A stretch of DNA of 64,000 bases from Sphingobacterium sp. LZ7M1 (GTDB lineage Bacteria; Bacteroidota; Bacteroidia; Sphingobacteriales; Sphingobacteriaceae), in contig NZ_CP101134.1 of assembly GCF_024296865.1 (NCBI RefSeq), positions 1 to 64,000 of the forward strand, read 5' to 3'. This document shows, piece after piece, positions 35,919-45,783 of the stretch. Every line of letters begins with the position of its first letter. Within the stretch, counting starts at the first letter, position 1. The notes beneath the pieces are model-generated. The model was not told the DNA's origin and made no database searches. It was given only the letters and a program-made list of their open reading frames with translations. The position numbers and the translations under genes were made by a program.

Positions 35919-36833
35919 TTATTTTCTGATTAAGGGTAGGGTAGAGCATCGTAGGAGCCCTTCTTGCTTGCCGATTTCGTGATAAGGGATTTCTTCCACA
36001 ATGAAGTTTTGATTCCTTAGCCAATTGTTCAGCCTGGTAAATCTTTCCTCCGTAACAACGACTGTAGGCGAGATGGAAAACACATTCGAGTACATCTGGT
36101 ACATTTCATCAGCTGTAATCTGGAATACATTTTCTTCCGAGAACAAGGACAGCAGAAAATGGAAATCTTTTTGGTTCCTGAAGCCTCCAGGGTATATGAT
36201 TGCCTTGTTTTCTCCTACCGGTTGAAAGCAACAATCCAGGTGTAAAGCATTAGACCTGGGGTCCGTCATGGATTTAATCAGGTCAAAACCCATCACCGTT
36301 TTGTTGGGGAATTTTTCCTTTAGGAATTCAACTCCTTGCAGGTTTGTTCTTGCTGTATTGATATCAGAATAATCCGGACCAGTGTAGGTACCGATAAAAA
36401 TATAATCTTTCCAGAGGATGACATCACCACCTTCCATGTGAATGTGGTCAGGTGCGGTGATAAGTTTGCCGGGATCGATCTGGTCGATGATGTACAAGAT
36501 TGCTTCCCATTCTTCTGCTCTGTCGGGCAGGATATTGGATTTTACGAAATAATCGTCAATTACAAAACCTATATCTCTGGTAAAGATTTGATTAAGGTTG
36601 GGGATTGTTTCCGGACGATAGACTTCAACAGCATATTTTTTGAGAACTTGCTGGAACTGCTCAAGTTCATGAACCATGTCTGGTTCGGTGGGGTAAGTAC
36701 CTGCGAGGATATGTTCCAGTGACTTGGGGTCATAAGCTTCTTCGGCTGTCGGGGTGGGGCCGTTATCATTGGCAATCCCCAGTATTACAGCTGACAAGCG
36801 ATCGGATTCATTCCTCACGTTTAATTTAAGCAT
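35919..36833 (-). CDS. Arginine deiminase-related protein
   Basis: A 304-residue enzyme of the guanidino-modifying superfamily, such as dimethylargininase or arginine deiminase-like. The ATG at 36833 gives MLKLNVRNESDRLSAVILG. Later motifs include FTRDIGFVI near 91, DHIHMEGGDVILW near 147 (substrate-binding and catalytic acids), HLDCCFQPV and a C-terminal LLRCSTLPL with the presumed nucleophile. It is co-oriented and nearly contiguous with ctlX, so the pair probably works on arginine- or citrulline-type substrates. Confidence 0.83.
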   Translation of the reverse strand: MLKLNVRNESDRLSAVILGIANDNGPTPTAEEAYDPKSLEHILAGTYPTEPDMVHELEQFQQVLKKYAVEVYRPETIPNLNQIFTRDIGFVIDDYFVKSNILPDRAEEWEAILYIIDQIDPGKLITAPDHIHMEGGDVILWKDYIFIGTYTGPDYSDINTARTNLQGVEFLKEKFPNKTVMGFDLIKSMTDPRSNALHLDCCFQPVGENKAIIYPGGFRNQKDFHFLLSLFSEENVFQITADEMYQMYSNVFSISPTVVVTEERFTRLNNWLRNQNFIVEEIPYHEIGKQEGLLRCSTLPLIRK

Positions 36834-37312
36834 ATAATTTATTAATTGATTTAGGCCTAAATTAGTAAAGATTCCCATCTTAAAAATACCTGCGAAAATT
36901 ATTGTAAATATTTAACAGCAAGTGCTTTAATGGTGGAATTAAAGTATTAAAGCAGGGGTGTTCAATGCAGAAAATGGAATGTTTTTAAGGTTTGTTTGCA
37001 GTTTTTTTAATAGGTGTGTCACATTATCCCGAAAGTAGCATATCCTAATGCTGAAATGGTTTTAGGTCTTTCAAAGCAAAAGGGCTGAAAGACTGTTACA
37101 TTGATAAAATATTGCCGCTATTGTTGTTTGGAATTTAAAGAAATGTGCAATCGATTGATGTGTTAATAAAAGTTTTTCGAGCAGGTCGACTCCTTAAAAT
37201 TACCTATAAAAAGCGTATCTTTGCACATCTAAATTTTTACAGAGAAATCCTGTTGAAATATTTTGGATAACAGATAGTTAATCAGTCTCAAAAGTTACAA
37301 TTAATACTTAAA
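36834..37312. other. Long intergenic region before gcvP
   Basis: About 480 bases between divergent genes. It contains an 8-bp hairpin (GTCTTTCA at 37066-37073 with TGAAAGAC at 37086-37093) and the gcvP -7 element. I saw no tandem-aptamer glycine riboswitch pattern and no convincing small gene. Confidence 0.6.
37216..37224 (+). promoter_or_regulatory. -7 element of gcvP
   Basis: TATCTTTGC matches TAnnTTTGC, 88 nt before the ATG. This gives a leader long enough to hold regulation, although no known riboswitch was recognised. Confidence 0.5.
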
Positions 37313-40186
37313 ATGAGTAACATATTTTACCAAGAAAAATTTGAGGATCGCCATAATGGTCCAAGTTCTGCGCAAGTAGAGGAAATGTTGAACGTGCTTT
37401 CAGTAGGTTCTTTGGATGAATTGATCGATCAGACCGTTCCTGCACAGATTCGTAAGAAACAAGCTTTGAACCTTCCTCCAGCACTTAGTGAGGTTGCGTA
37501 TTTGGAAAAAATAGCTCAAATAGCTGAAAAGAACAAGGTATTCAAATCCTATATCGGTCAGGGATATAATGATGTGATCCTTCCGGGAGTTATTCAACGT
37601 AACGTTTTTGAAAATCCAGGATGGTATACTCAATATACGCCTTACCAAGCGGAAATCGCTCAGGGACGTTTGCAAGCCTTATTGAACTTCCAAACCATGG
37701 TTTCTGACCTTACTGGTTTAGAGATTGCAAATGCTTCGTTACTGGATGAGGCTACTGCTGCAGCTGAAGGTATGTTCATGTTGTACAGCACACGTAAAAA
37801 CAAGGATGCAAATGTTTTCTTGGTGACTCCAAATGTGTATCCTCAAACCTTGGATGTATTGCAAACAAGGGCCGTTCCTTTCGGTGTTGAGATCAGGGTT
37901 GCAGATTTAACTGTAGAGAACCTAACGGACGATGTGTTTGCCACATACATCCAATATCCAGCAGCTGATGGTACGGTAAATGATTATAAAGAATTTTCTG
38001 CTTATGCCCACGATAAAGACATCACGGTATGCGTAGGTACAGACTTAATGTCATTGGCATTGTTGACTCCTCCGGGAGAATGGGGTGCGGATGTCGTTGT
38101 AGGTAACTCGCAACGTTTTGGTGTACCTATGGGATTCGGTGGACCTCATGCTGCTTTCTTCGCAACTAAGGACACTTATAAACGTAATATTCCAGGAAGA
38201 ATCATCGGTGTTACTTCTGATTCCAATGGTGAATACGCTCTGCGTATGGCTCTTCAGACCCGTGAGCAACACATCCGTAGAGATAAAGCTTCTTCAAACA
38301 TCTGTACAGCACAGGCGTTGTTGGCTATCATGGCTTCATTCTATGCAGTTTACCACGGTCCAAAAGGAATCAAAAATATCGCTTCCCGTATCAATGACTT
38401 GACGAAATTAGCTGATAAGGCTATCCAGGCATTGGGTTACGAACAAGTTAATGAATCATACTTTGATACCCTACGTTTTGACGTGGGCAAAGAAGTTGAT
38501 GGCTTGAAGAGCGAAGCTTTGAACCATGAGCTAAACTTCTTCTACCAAGACGGTACAGTTGGTATCTCTATCGATGAGACCACTACTTTTGATGATATCC
38601 AAACCATCGTGAAAGTATTTGCTAAGGTAAAGGGCAAGCACATTACCGATGTTGACATGGATGGAATCGTTAAGGAATTAGGAACTTCTATTCCAGAACA
38701 CTTGGAAAGATCTTCTGAGTACTTGACTCACCCAGTATTCAATAGCTATCACTCCGAGAGTGAAATGCTTCGTTATATCAAATCTTTGGAGGCAAAAGAC
38801 CTTTCATTGTGCCATTCCATGATTCCTTTGGGATCATGTACCATGAAATTGAACGCAACGACAGAGATGGTTCCAGTTACTTGGGCTAGATTCGGTGGAT
38901 TGCACCCATTTGCACCTGTTGACCAAACTTCAGGTTACATGCAATTGATCAATGAATTGAACGATTGGTTATGTGAAATCACAGGATTTGCCAAGATGTC
39001 TTTCCAACCAAACTCTGGTGCACAAGGTGAATACGCTGGATTAATGGTAATCCGTGCTTACCACCACAGCCGTGGAGATTTCGATAGAAACATCTGTTTG
39101 ATCCCTGCATCTGCACATGGTACCAACCCTGCATCTGCTTCTATGGCAGGCTTGAAGGTCGTTGTCGTTAAATGTGACGATCGTGGTAATATCGATGTGG
39201 AAGATTTGAAAGCAAAAGCTACCGAACATGCAGCTCACTTGAACTCCTTGATGGTGACCTATCCGTCGACTCACGGAGTATTTGAAGAGCCAATTGTTGA
39301 AATCTGTAATATCATCCATGAGAATGGTGGTCAAGTATATATGGACGGTGCAAACATGAATGCTCAGGTAGGGTTGACTAGCCCAGGCTTCATCGGAGCA
39401 GACGTTTGTCACTTGAACTTACACAAGACTTTCTGTATTCCTCACGGTGGTGGAGGTCCAGGTATGGGTCCAATCGGTGTAGCAGAGCACTTAGTTCCTT
39501 TCTTGCCTAACCATGAGATCATTGAGATCTCTGGAGAAGAAGGGATTTCAGCTGTTTCAGCGGCTCCATTCGGTTCAGCTTCTATCTTGGTCATCTCGCA
39601 TGCTTACATCGCTATGATGGGCGGAGAGGGCCTTACAAACGCTACCAAGACTGCCATCTTGAATGCCAACTATATCAAAGCTCGCCTAGAGCAACATTAC
39701 CCAGTATTATATGCTGGTGCCAATGGTCGTTGTGCACACGAGATGATCTTGGATTGCCGTGGATTTAAGAACGTTGGAATCGAGGTTGCTGACATCGCTA
39801 AGCGTTTGATGGACTATGGTTTCCACGCTCCAACAGTATCCTTCCCAGTTGCTGGTACCTTGATGGTTGAGCCTACGGAATCAGAATCAAAAGCAGAATT
39901 AGATAGATTCTGTGATGCATTGATCGGTATCCGTGCCGAGATTGCTGCAGTTGAGAATGGAGAGGCAGATCAAAAAGACAACGTTTTGAAAAATGCACCA
40001 CATACCGCTAGAGTGGTTACAGGTGATGAATGGGATAGACCATATTCTCGTCAGACTGCAGCTTATCCTATCGAATACTTAAGAGTAAACAAATTCTGGC
40101 CTTCAGTGGGTCGTGTGAATGATTCTCAAGGAGATAGAACATTAATCTGTTCATGCCCTCCGATGGAAGCATACGCAGAGATCTAA
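37313..40186 (+). CDS. gcvP: Glycine dehydrogenase (decarboxylating) GcvP
   Basis: GcvP is the P protein of the glycine cleavage system, a PLP enzyme that decarboxylates glycine and passes the aminomethyl group to the lipoyl H protein. It is the full-length single-chain form (957 residues), with both halves. The PLP lysine is Lys705, in [20 protein letters not shown]. GcvT is 12 kb away on the other strand and GcvH is not in view. A clear terminator follows. Confidence 0.97.
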   Translation: MSNIFYQEKFEDRHNGPSSAQVEEMLNVLSVGSLDELIDQTVPAQIRKKQALNLPPALSEVAYLEKIAQIAEKNKVFKSYIGQGYNDVILPGVIQRNVFENPGWYTQYTPYQAEIAQGRLQALLNFQTMVSDLTGLEIANASLLDEATAAAEGMFMLYSTRKNKDANVFLVTPNVYPQTLDVLQTRAVPFGVEIRVADLTVENLTDDVFATYIQYPAADGTVNDYKEFSAYAHDKDITVCVGTDLMSLALLTPPGEWGADVVVGNSQRFGVPMGFGGPHAAFFATKDTYKRNIPGRIIGVTSDSNGEYALRMALQTREQHIRRDKASSNICTAQALLAIMASFYAVYHGPKGIKNIASRINDLTKLADKAIQALGYEQVNESYFDTLRFDVGKEVDGLKSEALNHELNFFYQDGTVGISIDETTTFDDIQTIVKVFAKVKGKHITDVDMDGIVKELGTSIPEHLERSSEYLTHPVFNSYHSESEMLRYIKSLEAKDLSLCHSMIPLGSCTMKLNATTEMVPVTWARFGGLHPFAPVDQTSGYMQLINELNDWLCEITGFAKMSFQPNSGAQGEYAGLMVIRAYHHSRGDFDRNICLIPASAHGTNPASASMAGLKVVVVKCDDRGNIDVEDLKAKATEHAAHLNSLMVTYPSTHGVFEEPIVEICNIIHENGGQVYMDGANMNAQVGLTSPGFIGADVCHLNLHKTFCIPHGGGGPGMGPIGVAEHLVPFLPNHEIIEISGEEGISAVSAAPFGSASILVISHAYIAMMGGEGLTNATKTAILNANYIKARLEQHYPVLYAGANGRCAHEMILDCRGFKNVGIEVADIAKRLMDYGFHAPTVSFPVAGTLMVEPTESESKAELDRFCDALIGIRAEIAAVENGEADQKDNVLKNAPHTARVVTGDEWDRPYSRQTAAYPIEYLRVNKFWPSVGRVNDSQGDRTLICSCPPMEAYAEI

Positions 40187-40211
40187 GAAGATCTGAAAAT
40201 ATAAAGAACCT

Positions 40212-40250
40212 GAAAAGCCTTTGCTCAAAACTGAGCAAAGGCTTTTCTAT
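40212..40250 (+). terminator. Terminator of gcvP
   Basis: Perfect 16-bp arms (40212-40227 and 40232-40247) with an AAAC loop and a T-rich end, starting 26 bp after the stop codon. Confidence 0.9.
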
Positions 40251-40341
40251 TTCTTGTAGAAAATCAGGTTAACCTCCTAAAACATGGCATTTCTGTTATG
40301 TTTTTACTATTTTAGGTTTTCAATTAAATCTGATTTTGAAC

Positions 40342-41094
40342 ATGAAAACCTACCTATCTCTATTATCGATTCTTGTATTATTCCTTTTAGGTACTCAATT
40401 TGCAGAAGCACAAAAGAAGCTGTTCCAATTTGGAGTGGAAAAGAGCTTTGACGAATCCATCTTAAACGCCAAAACCAAGGGCAAGGCTATCCAATGGATT
40501 GATGTCAATACCTCCGATACCACTTGGAAGGCGAAAGGAAACCTTCTTCAGAACAGCGGTAATCCGATAGGTGTAGTACGTTCGGAGAAGATGTATGAGA
40601 ACTTTATCATGCATGTCGAGTGGAGACATCTGGAGAAAGGCGGCAACTCCGGGATTTTTGTATGGTGCGATGCCAAGGCAGATCCGAAAAGCAGGCTTCC
40701 GATGGGAATGGAAGTGCAGATGTTGGAGTTGGACTGGGTAAATATCAATGCAGTAGATGGCAAGCAACAGCCAATTGCCTATGTCCACGGTGAATTGTTC
40801 GGAGCCGGAGGGATGACCGCATCACCAGACAACCCAAGGGGCGAAAGGAGTAAGTCTTTAGAAAACAGGTGCCTCGGAGTAGGAGAGTGGAATAAATACA
40901 CTGTTGTCTGTGTGGACGGGACAGTGAAATTAGCGGTTAATGGTAAATTCGTAAACAGTATCAGGCTTGCCTCCAAACGAAAAGGTTATCTTTGTTTAGA
41001 AGCTGAAGGGGCTAAAATGGAATTCAGGAACCTTCAGGTTATTGAATTGGAACCCGGAATGGATCGCCCAGAGTTTGTGGTTGATCCCTTGTAA
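40342..41094 (+). CDS. Secreted DUF1080 (3-keto-disaccharide hydrolase-like) protein
   Basis: A 250-residue exported protein of the DUF1080 family, a concanavalin-like fold found in glycoside- or keto-disaccharide-active proteins. It has a signal peptide ([23 protein letters not shown]). Then come typical motifs such as [22 protein letters not shown] and the aromatic EVQMLE region. The start is at ATG 40342, because the in-frame TTG two codons upstream is weaker. Its substrate cannot be read here. It is followed 21 bp later by an amidase lipoprotein. Confidence 0.82.
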   Translation: MKTYLSLLSILVLFLLGTQFAEAQKKLFQFGVEKSFDESILNAKTKGKAIQWIDVNTSDTTWKAKGNLLQNSGNPIGVVRSEKMYENFIMHVEWRHLEKGGNSGIFVWCDAKADPKSRLPMGMEVQMLELDWVNINAVDGKQQPIAYVHGELFGAGGMTASPDNPRGERSKSLENRCLGVGEWNKYTVVCVDGTVKLAVNGKFVNSIRLASKRKGYLCLEAEGAKMEFRNLQVIELEPGMDRPEFVVDPL

Positions 41095-41115
41095 GAGAAT
41101 GTTTAACAAAAGGAT

Positions 41116-41937
41116 ATGATCAAGAAATACATTATTTATTTTTCGGTTGCTGCATTGGTAAGTTCTTGTGGCGGAGGGAAGTATGCCAGCACAGAAAAGA
41201 TATATAAAAAGAAAGCCAAAGATTTCTCGGAGCTTTATAGGGAAGCCCCTGTAAAGGGACAGGTAGAAAAGATTGCGGCCAACAATAAGGAATGGATTGC
41301 TTCAACCAATTTTGGTGTCCGCAAGCCAAACTATGTGATGATCCATCACACCGCTCAAAAGGACCTGGACCAAACCGTCAGGACCTTCCATAATGAAAAA
41401 GTGGGCGTAAGTTCACACTATGTCATCGGTAGGGACGGAAAGATTGTTCAGATGGTCAACGACCTGTACCGTGCGCACCATGCAGGTTTGGGAAGATGGG
41501 GAAATGACACCGACTTGAACTCCTCTTCCATCGGTATTGAATTGGATAACAACGGTATCAGTGACCCATGGCCAGAAGTGCAGATCAACGCCTTGGTCCA
41601 ATTGCTTTCCTACCTAAAGGAAACCTATAAAATTCCACAGGCAAACTTTATTGGACATATGGACTATGCCCCAACCAGAAAGAACGACCCTTCGAGGTTC
41701 CCATGGAAGGTATTGGCAGATAAAGGTTTTGGATATTGGTATGATGATGTCTTGGAAGATCCTCCAATGGGCTTTGATCCTAAGATTGCATTAAGGATCA
41801 TTGGTTATGATGTGAAGAACCTAGATGCCGCTATCAAGGGATTTAAGCAGCACTATACCCAAATGGATGTCACAAGTGCCAACCTCACTGAACATGACCT
41901 CAAGATCCTTTATTCGATCTTTAAGAAATTTTTATAG
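41116..41937 (+). CDS. N-acetylmuramoyl-L-alanine amidase lipoprotein
   Basis: A 273-residue cell-wall hydrolase of the Amidase_2 type that cleaves the lactyl-amide bond of peptidoglycan. The N-terminus has a hydrophobic signal and the lipobox VSSC (Cys18), so it is a lipoprotein in the periplasm or outer membrane. The zinc motif IHHTA (near 76) is followed by SSHYVIGRDG and the AHHAGLGRW segment. Later APTRKNDPSRFPW provides the other ligand region. It ends at the heptad inverted repeat. Confidence 0.9.
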   Translation: MIKKYIIYFSVAALVSSCGGGKYASTEKIYKKKAKDFSELYREAPVKGQVEKIAANNKEWIASTNFGVRKPNYVMIHHTAQKDLDQTVRTFHNEKVGVSSHYVIGRDGKIVQMVNDLYRAHHAGLGRWGNDTDLNSSSIGIELDNNGISDPWPEVQINALVQLLSYLKETYKIPQANFIGHMDYAPTRKNDPSRFPWKVLADKGFGYWYDDVLEDPPMGFDPKIALRIIGYDVKNLDAAIKGFKQHYTQMDVTSANLTEHDLKILYSIFKKFL

Positions 41938-42019
41938 GAGTATTTAGTACCTAGTATTTAGTATTTAGACTTAGGGAGTCCTACCTGTCTAAATACTAAA
42001 TACTAGGTACTAAATACTC
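41938..42019. repeat. 33-bp perfect inverted repeat made of heptamers
   Basis: Two perfect 33-bp arms (41938-41970 and 41987-42019) with a 16-nt spacer. Each arm consists of a 7-bp unit, CTAAATA (or its complement), repeated with one variant, CTAGGTA. The element begins at the last base but one of the amidase stop codon. It lies between convergent genes, so it could act as a terminator, but there is no T-tail. Confidence 0.85.
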
Positions 42020-42040
42020 AAAAGAAAAGGACGATTTAGG

Positions 42041-42073
42041 TCTAAATACTAAATACTTACTACTAAATACTAT
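42041..42073. repeat. Further partial copy of the heptamer array
   Basis: The run contains CTAAATA, CTAAATA, CTTACTA, CTAAATA and CTATTTA, the same heptamer register as the right arm of the neighbouring inverted repeat. It ends just before the stop codon of the convergent gene at 42074. Confidence 0.7.
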
Positions 42074-43387
42074 TTAAACAGTCTTAACGAATTTCTCATC
42101 GTAGTTCTCGATATCAACAATGTATCTGTTGTTGATCAAGAAATCAAACAATGGTTTCGCTTCTGGAGAAACAGGAAGGTTTTTCGTCGTAACGATCTTC
42201 TCTGATTTTTTATCCAAATATGGGTAAGCATAAAGCTTAACGTTCTTGCTAAACATACCTGAGATATAGCTCAACAGCTCATTGGTATAGTTTTCCTTAT
42301 TGTAATTATCCGAATTGAAGATGTTTTTCAAGTTGGAAACGTTGGTTGCAATACCAACATGTTTCGGCTTGAAGGTCTGAACGAATTCAGCCAGGTGGTT
42401 ATTCCTTCTGAAGTTGGATACCAAGATATTGTTACCTGTAGAACATAGGTATTCAGCACGTTCAGCGAAGTAGATCAGATCCTCATCTGAAATCACGCTG
42501 TTTTCATCCAGCACATTCCCCATCAATACCTCAATCAGCACGACTGTATTCTCTGGAACCGCCTTTGTGTTCTTCAAGAACTCTTCTACGGCCAAGTTAA
42601 ACAGGTCAAAGTTCGGATTGGACTTCTGACGATACTTCGTACGTAGGATAATGATGTTCTTTTTATAAAGATAATCCTTGATTTGGGCAGCCTTTCCATC
42701 TGGTTTGAAGATCGCTGCTTTCGAGAAACCTTTTGCGATCAGGTATAGGTTCAATAAGCGCTCATTTGCATTCGCGAAAAGAGGCCCTGAAACCTTAACC
42801 AGGTCAATTTCTACCGAGCCTACAGATAGATTGTCCACTAGGGACTCGATCATCGTCTGCGGGTTCTCTGCGTAATAATAGGCGGCAAAAACAAGGTTTA
42901 CACCTAAAATACCAAGGACTTTGGTCTGCAATCTATTGTCACTGTCCAATAACCTGACGTGGATGATGATATCGTTGGTCGGTCCATCCACTTCATGTTG
43001 GAATCGGATTCCGATCCATCCATGGGGTTCATTGGTTTTCGTAAAATTCAATGTGGTTACTGTATCGGCAAAAGCAAAGAATTTTTTACTGCTGTATTTC
43101 TCACCCTGAAGGCGCTCTGTTAGGAGGCTATACTCATGGTCAAGCATTTTGGTCAGTCGGGTCCGGCTCACGTATCTTCCGGACTCTTCGATACCATAGA
43201 TGGCATCGGAGAATGCCATATCGTATGCAGAGATGGTCTTTGCAATGGTTCCAGACGCTGCACCTGCTTCAAAGAAATTACGAGCGACTTCCTGTCCCGC
43301 GCCAATTTCTGCGAATGTACCATAAATATCAGCGTTAAGATTGATTTTAAGCGCTTTGCGCTTGGTTTCGTAAATTTCTCTTGCCAT
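42074..43387 (-). CDS. Conserved protein of unknown function
   Basis: A 437-residue cytoplasmic protein with no signal peptide or membrane helices. The start is the ATG at 43387 (MAREIYETKRKALKINLNAD), next to a -7 element. I recognise it as a widespread conserved type, often wrongly named in databases; similar proteins share segments like YGTFAEIGAGQEVARNFF (near 22-39), IYGIEESGRYV and HGWIGIRFQ. No catalytic motif could be assigned. It is monocistronic, converging on the amidase gene across the heptad repeat. Confidence 0.8.
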   Translation of the reverse strand: MAREIYETKRKALKINLNADIYGTFAEIGAGQEVARNFFEAGAASGTIAKTISAYDMAFSDAIYGIEESGRYVSRTRLTKMLDHEYSLLTERLQGEKYSSKKFFAFADTVTTLNFTKTNEPHGWIGIRFQHEVDGPTNDIIIHVRLLDSDNRLQTKVLGILGVNLVFAAYYYAENPQTMIESLVDNLSVGSVEIDLVKVSGPLFANANERLLNLYLIAKGFSKAAIFKPDGKAAQIKDYLYKKNIIILRTKYRQKSNPNFDLFNLAVEEFLKNTKAVPENTVVLIEVLMGNVLDENSVISDEDLIYFAERAEYLCSTGNNILVSNFRRNNHLAEFVQTFKPKHVGIATNVSNLKNIFNSDNYNKENYTNELLSYISGMFSKNVKLYAYPYLDKKSEKIVTTKNLPVSPEAKPLFDFLINNRYIVDIENYDEKFVKTV

Positions 43388-43390
43388 GCG

Positions 43391-43399
43391 GCAAAGGTA
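43391..43399 (-). promoter_or_regulatory. -7 element TACCTTTGC before the 437-residue gene
   Basis: A minus-strand match to TAnnTTTGC (8-mer core 43392-43399), ending 3 nt before the ATG at 43387. This is another likely leaderless start. Confidence 0.55.
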
Positions 43400-43444
43400 C
43401 GAAAATAGCGTCAATAATTGTGTAAAGAGGTTGGTATAAAGAAT

Positions 43445-43477
43445 AAAGTTAGGCGAGATTATAGCTCGCCTAACTTT
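43445..43477. terminator. Terminator overlapping the end of the NUDIX gene
   Basis: 13-bp arms (43445-43457 and 43465-43477) with a 7-nt loop. The minus-strand NUDIX stop codon (43459-43461) lies in the loop, so the final codons form part of the hairpin. It follows the last gene of the operon that starts at 48079. Confidence 0.8.
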
Positions 43478-44001
43478 TTCAATGTATAGAATAGGGCAGA
43501 GCTATGCAGCGCCTGTCCGATTTTATTGTCAAAAAGGAATTGTTTTGCCTCTTCCAGGTCCATCAATACCACTTCAATATCCTCCGAAGGGTCTAGGTCC
43601 TGTTCCTGCACTTTTCTTCCGCCGGTCAAGAGGTAGGTATAGGTTATATTTCCCGAAGTCGCTGGATTGGCAAATAGCTCACACACATAGCTGATATCAT
43701 CAAAGGCATAACCCGTTTCTTCCAACAGCTCCCGTCTTGCCGCAATCTCAGGATCCTCGTTATCTTCAACCACGCCCGCTGGAAGCTCAACCATGATCCT
43801 GCCGGCACCATGACGGTACTGCTTGACGAAGATAACCTGATTGTCTTCCGTCAGAGCAACCATATTTACCCATGTAGGGTATTCCAGTACGTAGTATTCC
43901 TCTTTTATGTTGCCATTGGGCATCTCTAGCTTATCGACGCGTAGAGTGGCCCAAGGGCGTTGAATAATGTATTTCGAATCAATCGTTTTCCACTTCTCCA
44001 T
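43459..44001 (-). CDS. NUDIX hydrolase
   Basis: A 180-residue NUDIX enzyme, which hydrolyses a nucleoside diphosphate linked to another group. It resembles ADP-ribose/ADP-sugar pyrophosphatases of the NudF type. The box GVVEDNEDPEIAARRELLEE (near 77-96, followed by TGY) is intact. It overlaps the phosphosugar mutase by 1 bp (TAATG junction), so the two are translationally coupled. An ADP-sugar substrate is an inference from sequence type and neighbour. Confidence 0.88.
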   Translation of the reverse strand: MEKWKTIDSKYIIQRPWATLRVDKLEMPNGNIKEEYYVLEYPTWVNMVALTEDNQVIFVKQYRHGAGRIMVELPAGVVEDNEDPEIAARRELLEETGYAFDDISYVCELFANPATSGNITYTYLLTGGRKVQEQDLDPSEDIEVVLMDLEEAKQFLFDNKIGQALHSSALFYTLKKLGEL

Positions 44002-45740
44002 TAATCTTTCACTATATCAGCCATCATCAATCTCACTTTATCATCCAAACGGTTTGAAATCTGACCAAACTCAGAGGTAAACTCCAGATTCTCCCTTACC
44101 GAACAATAGAATTTAATCTTTGGCTCCGTTCCAGAAGGTCTGGCAGAAATTACATCGCCATCTTTGGTGATAAACTGAAGCACATCGGATTTAGGAAGGT
44201 CAATTTTAGACTTCTTACCTGTTGCCATATCCGTCGCTTCTGAAGTTTCGTAATCCCTAACCTCAACCACCTCGATATCGCCCAACGTTTTTGGAAGGTC
44301 AGCACGTAGATCAGCCATCATCTGTTTGATCTCATCAGCTCCAGCCTTGCCTTTTTTAGTTAGGGAAATCAGTTTCTCTTTGTAATAGCCATAGTCCAAA
44401 TAAAGCTTCAACAAGACATCGTACAGAGATTTACCCTGACTTTTGAAATAGGCAGCCATCTCCGAGATAAAGGCACATGAGTTGACTGCATCCTTATCAC
44501 GCACTAAATCGCCAACCAAGAAACCGTAGCTCTCTTCACCGCCCACTAGATAGGTTTCCTTGCCTTCCAGTTTCGTCATGACCTCTCCGATAAACTTGAA
44601 GCCTGTTAAGGTCTCATAGCTTTTCACATCAAATGATTTCGCGATATCCGAGAATAGGTTCGAAGTAACGATGGTTTTTACGATATATTGGTTTGCCTTT
44701 AGCTGACCAAGGTCCTTCTTCGAAGAAAGCACATAATAGGTCAACAAGCTACCGATTTGGTTACCATTGATCAATTGGAATTCGCCTGATGGCAATTTGA
44801 TCGCCACACCCACGCGGTCCGCATCAGGGTCTGTTGCCATAACCACATCAGCATCGATTTCCTGACCCATGGCCATTGCTTTAGACATAGCTTCTTCCTC
44901 CTCAGGGTTTGGGTAAACCACCGTAGGGAAGTTACCGTCTGGCTTAGCTTGGTCCTCAACAACCTGAACGTTCTTGAATCCCCATGCTTCCAACATCTTT
45001 GGAACGATGGTGATACCTGTTCCGTGGATTGGTGAATAAACGATCTTCAGGTCGCTCTGCTCCTTAACGGCTTCAGGATGTATGCTCAATTTCTTGTTCG
45101 CATCTATATAGAGTTGGTCAAAGTCTTCTCCCACCAAGTGGATATTCTTCTTAACTCCCTCAAATTTGATCTCTTTCACAGAAGAGATCGCATTCACCTC
45201 AGTGATTACATTTTTATCATGTGGAGCAACCAACTGTCCACCATCATTCCAATATGCCTTATATCCATTGTATTCCTTTGGATTGTGCGATGCGGTCAAC
45301 ATCACCCCGCCTTGACATTTGAAATGGCGTACAGCAAAGGAAAGCATCGGTGTAGGTCTCAATTCCTTGAACAGATAGACCTGAAATCCATTAGCTGAAA
45401 AAACATCAGCAACCAGCTGACCAAATTCTTGCGAATTGTTTCGGCTATCATAGGATACCGCAACCTTGATTTCCTGATCTGGGAATTGCTTGATCAGGTA
45501 ATTCGCCAAGCCCTGGGTCGCTTTTCCGATCGTGTATTTGTTCATCCTATTGGATCCCACGCCCATTATGCCGCGAAGACCACCCGTACCGAATTCCAGT
45601 TCCTTATAGAACGAATCCAATAATTCTGTCTCTTCCTTGTTGTCGACCAATGCCTTTACTTTGGAAACGGTGTCCTTATCGTATTCATCCGTTTGCCATT
45701 GATTGATTCTTCCTTGTGTTTCTTTATCTAGAGTACCCAT
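44001..45740 (-). CDS. Phospho-sugar mutase (phosphoglucomutase/phosphomannomutase family)
   Basis: A 579-residue alpha-D-phosphohexomutase that moves phosphate between C1 and C6 of a sugar phosphate. The catalytic Ser151 lies in LTASHNPKEYNGYKAYW. The metal-binding loop is DPDADRVGVAI, and the later GGEESYGFLVGD supplies sugar binding. The C-terminal RPSGTEPKIKFY phosphate-binding loop is present. The size fits the phosphoglucomutase/phosphomannomutase type. It is the fourth gene of a minus-strand set and overlaps the NUDIX gene by 1 bp. Confidence 0.93.
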   Translation of the reverse strand: MGTLDKETQGRINQWQTDEYDKDTVSKVKALVDNKEETELLDSFYKELEFGTGGLRGIMGVGSNRMNKYTIGKATQGLANYLIKQFPDQEIKVAVSYDSRNNSQEFGQLVADVFSANGFQVYLFKELRPTPMLSFAVRHFKCQGGVMLTASHNPKEYNGYKAYWNDGGQLVAPHDKNVITEVNAISSVKEIKFEGVKKNIHLVGEDFDQLYIDANKKLSIHPEAVKEQSDLKIVYSPIHGTGITIVPKMLEAWGFKNVQVVEDQAKPDGNFPTVVYPNPEEEEAMSKAMAMGQEIDADVVMATDPDADRVGVAIKLPSGEFQLINGNQIGSLLTYYVLSSKKDLGQLKANQYIVKTIVTSNLFSDIAKSFDVKSYETLTGFKFIGEVMTKLEGKETYLVGGEESYGFLVGDLVRDKDAVNSCAFISEMAAYFKSQGKSLYDVLLKLYLDYGYYKEKLISLTKKGKAGADEIKQMMADLRADLPKTLGDIEVVEVRDYETSEATDMATGKKSKIDLPKSDVLQFITKDGDVISARPSGTEPKIKFYCSVRENLEFTSEFGQISNRLDDKVRLMMADIVKD

Positions 45741-45783
45741 GTGGTTACATTTTTTAAGGTAAATATATTAGTGTAATTATTAA

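Noticed and set aside
36834..37312. Glycine riboswitch before gcvP
   Set aside because: The leader is long, but no tandem aptamer pattern or matching terminator switch was recognised.
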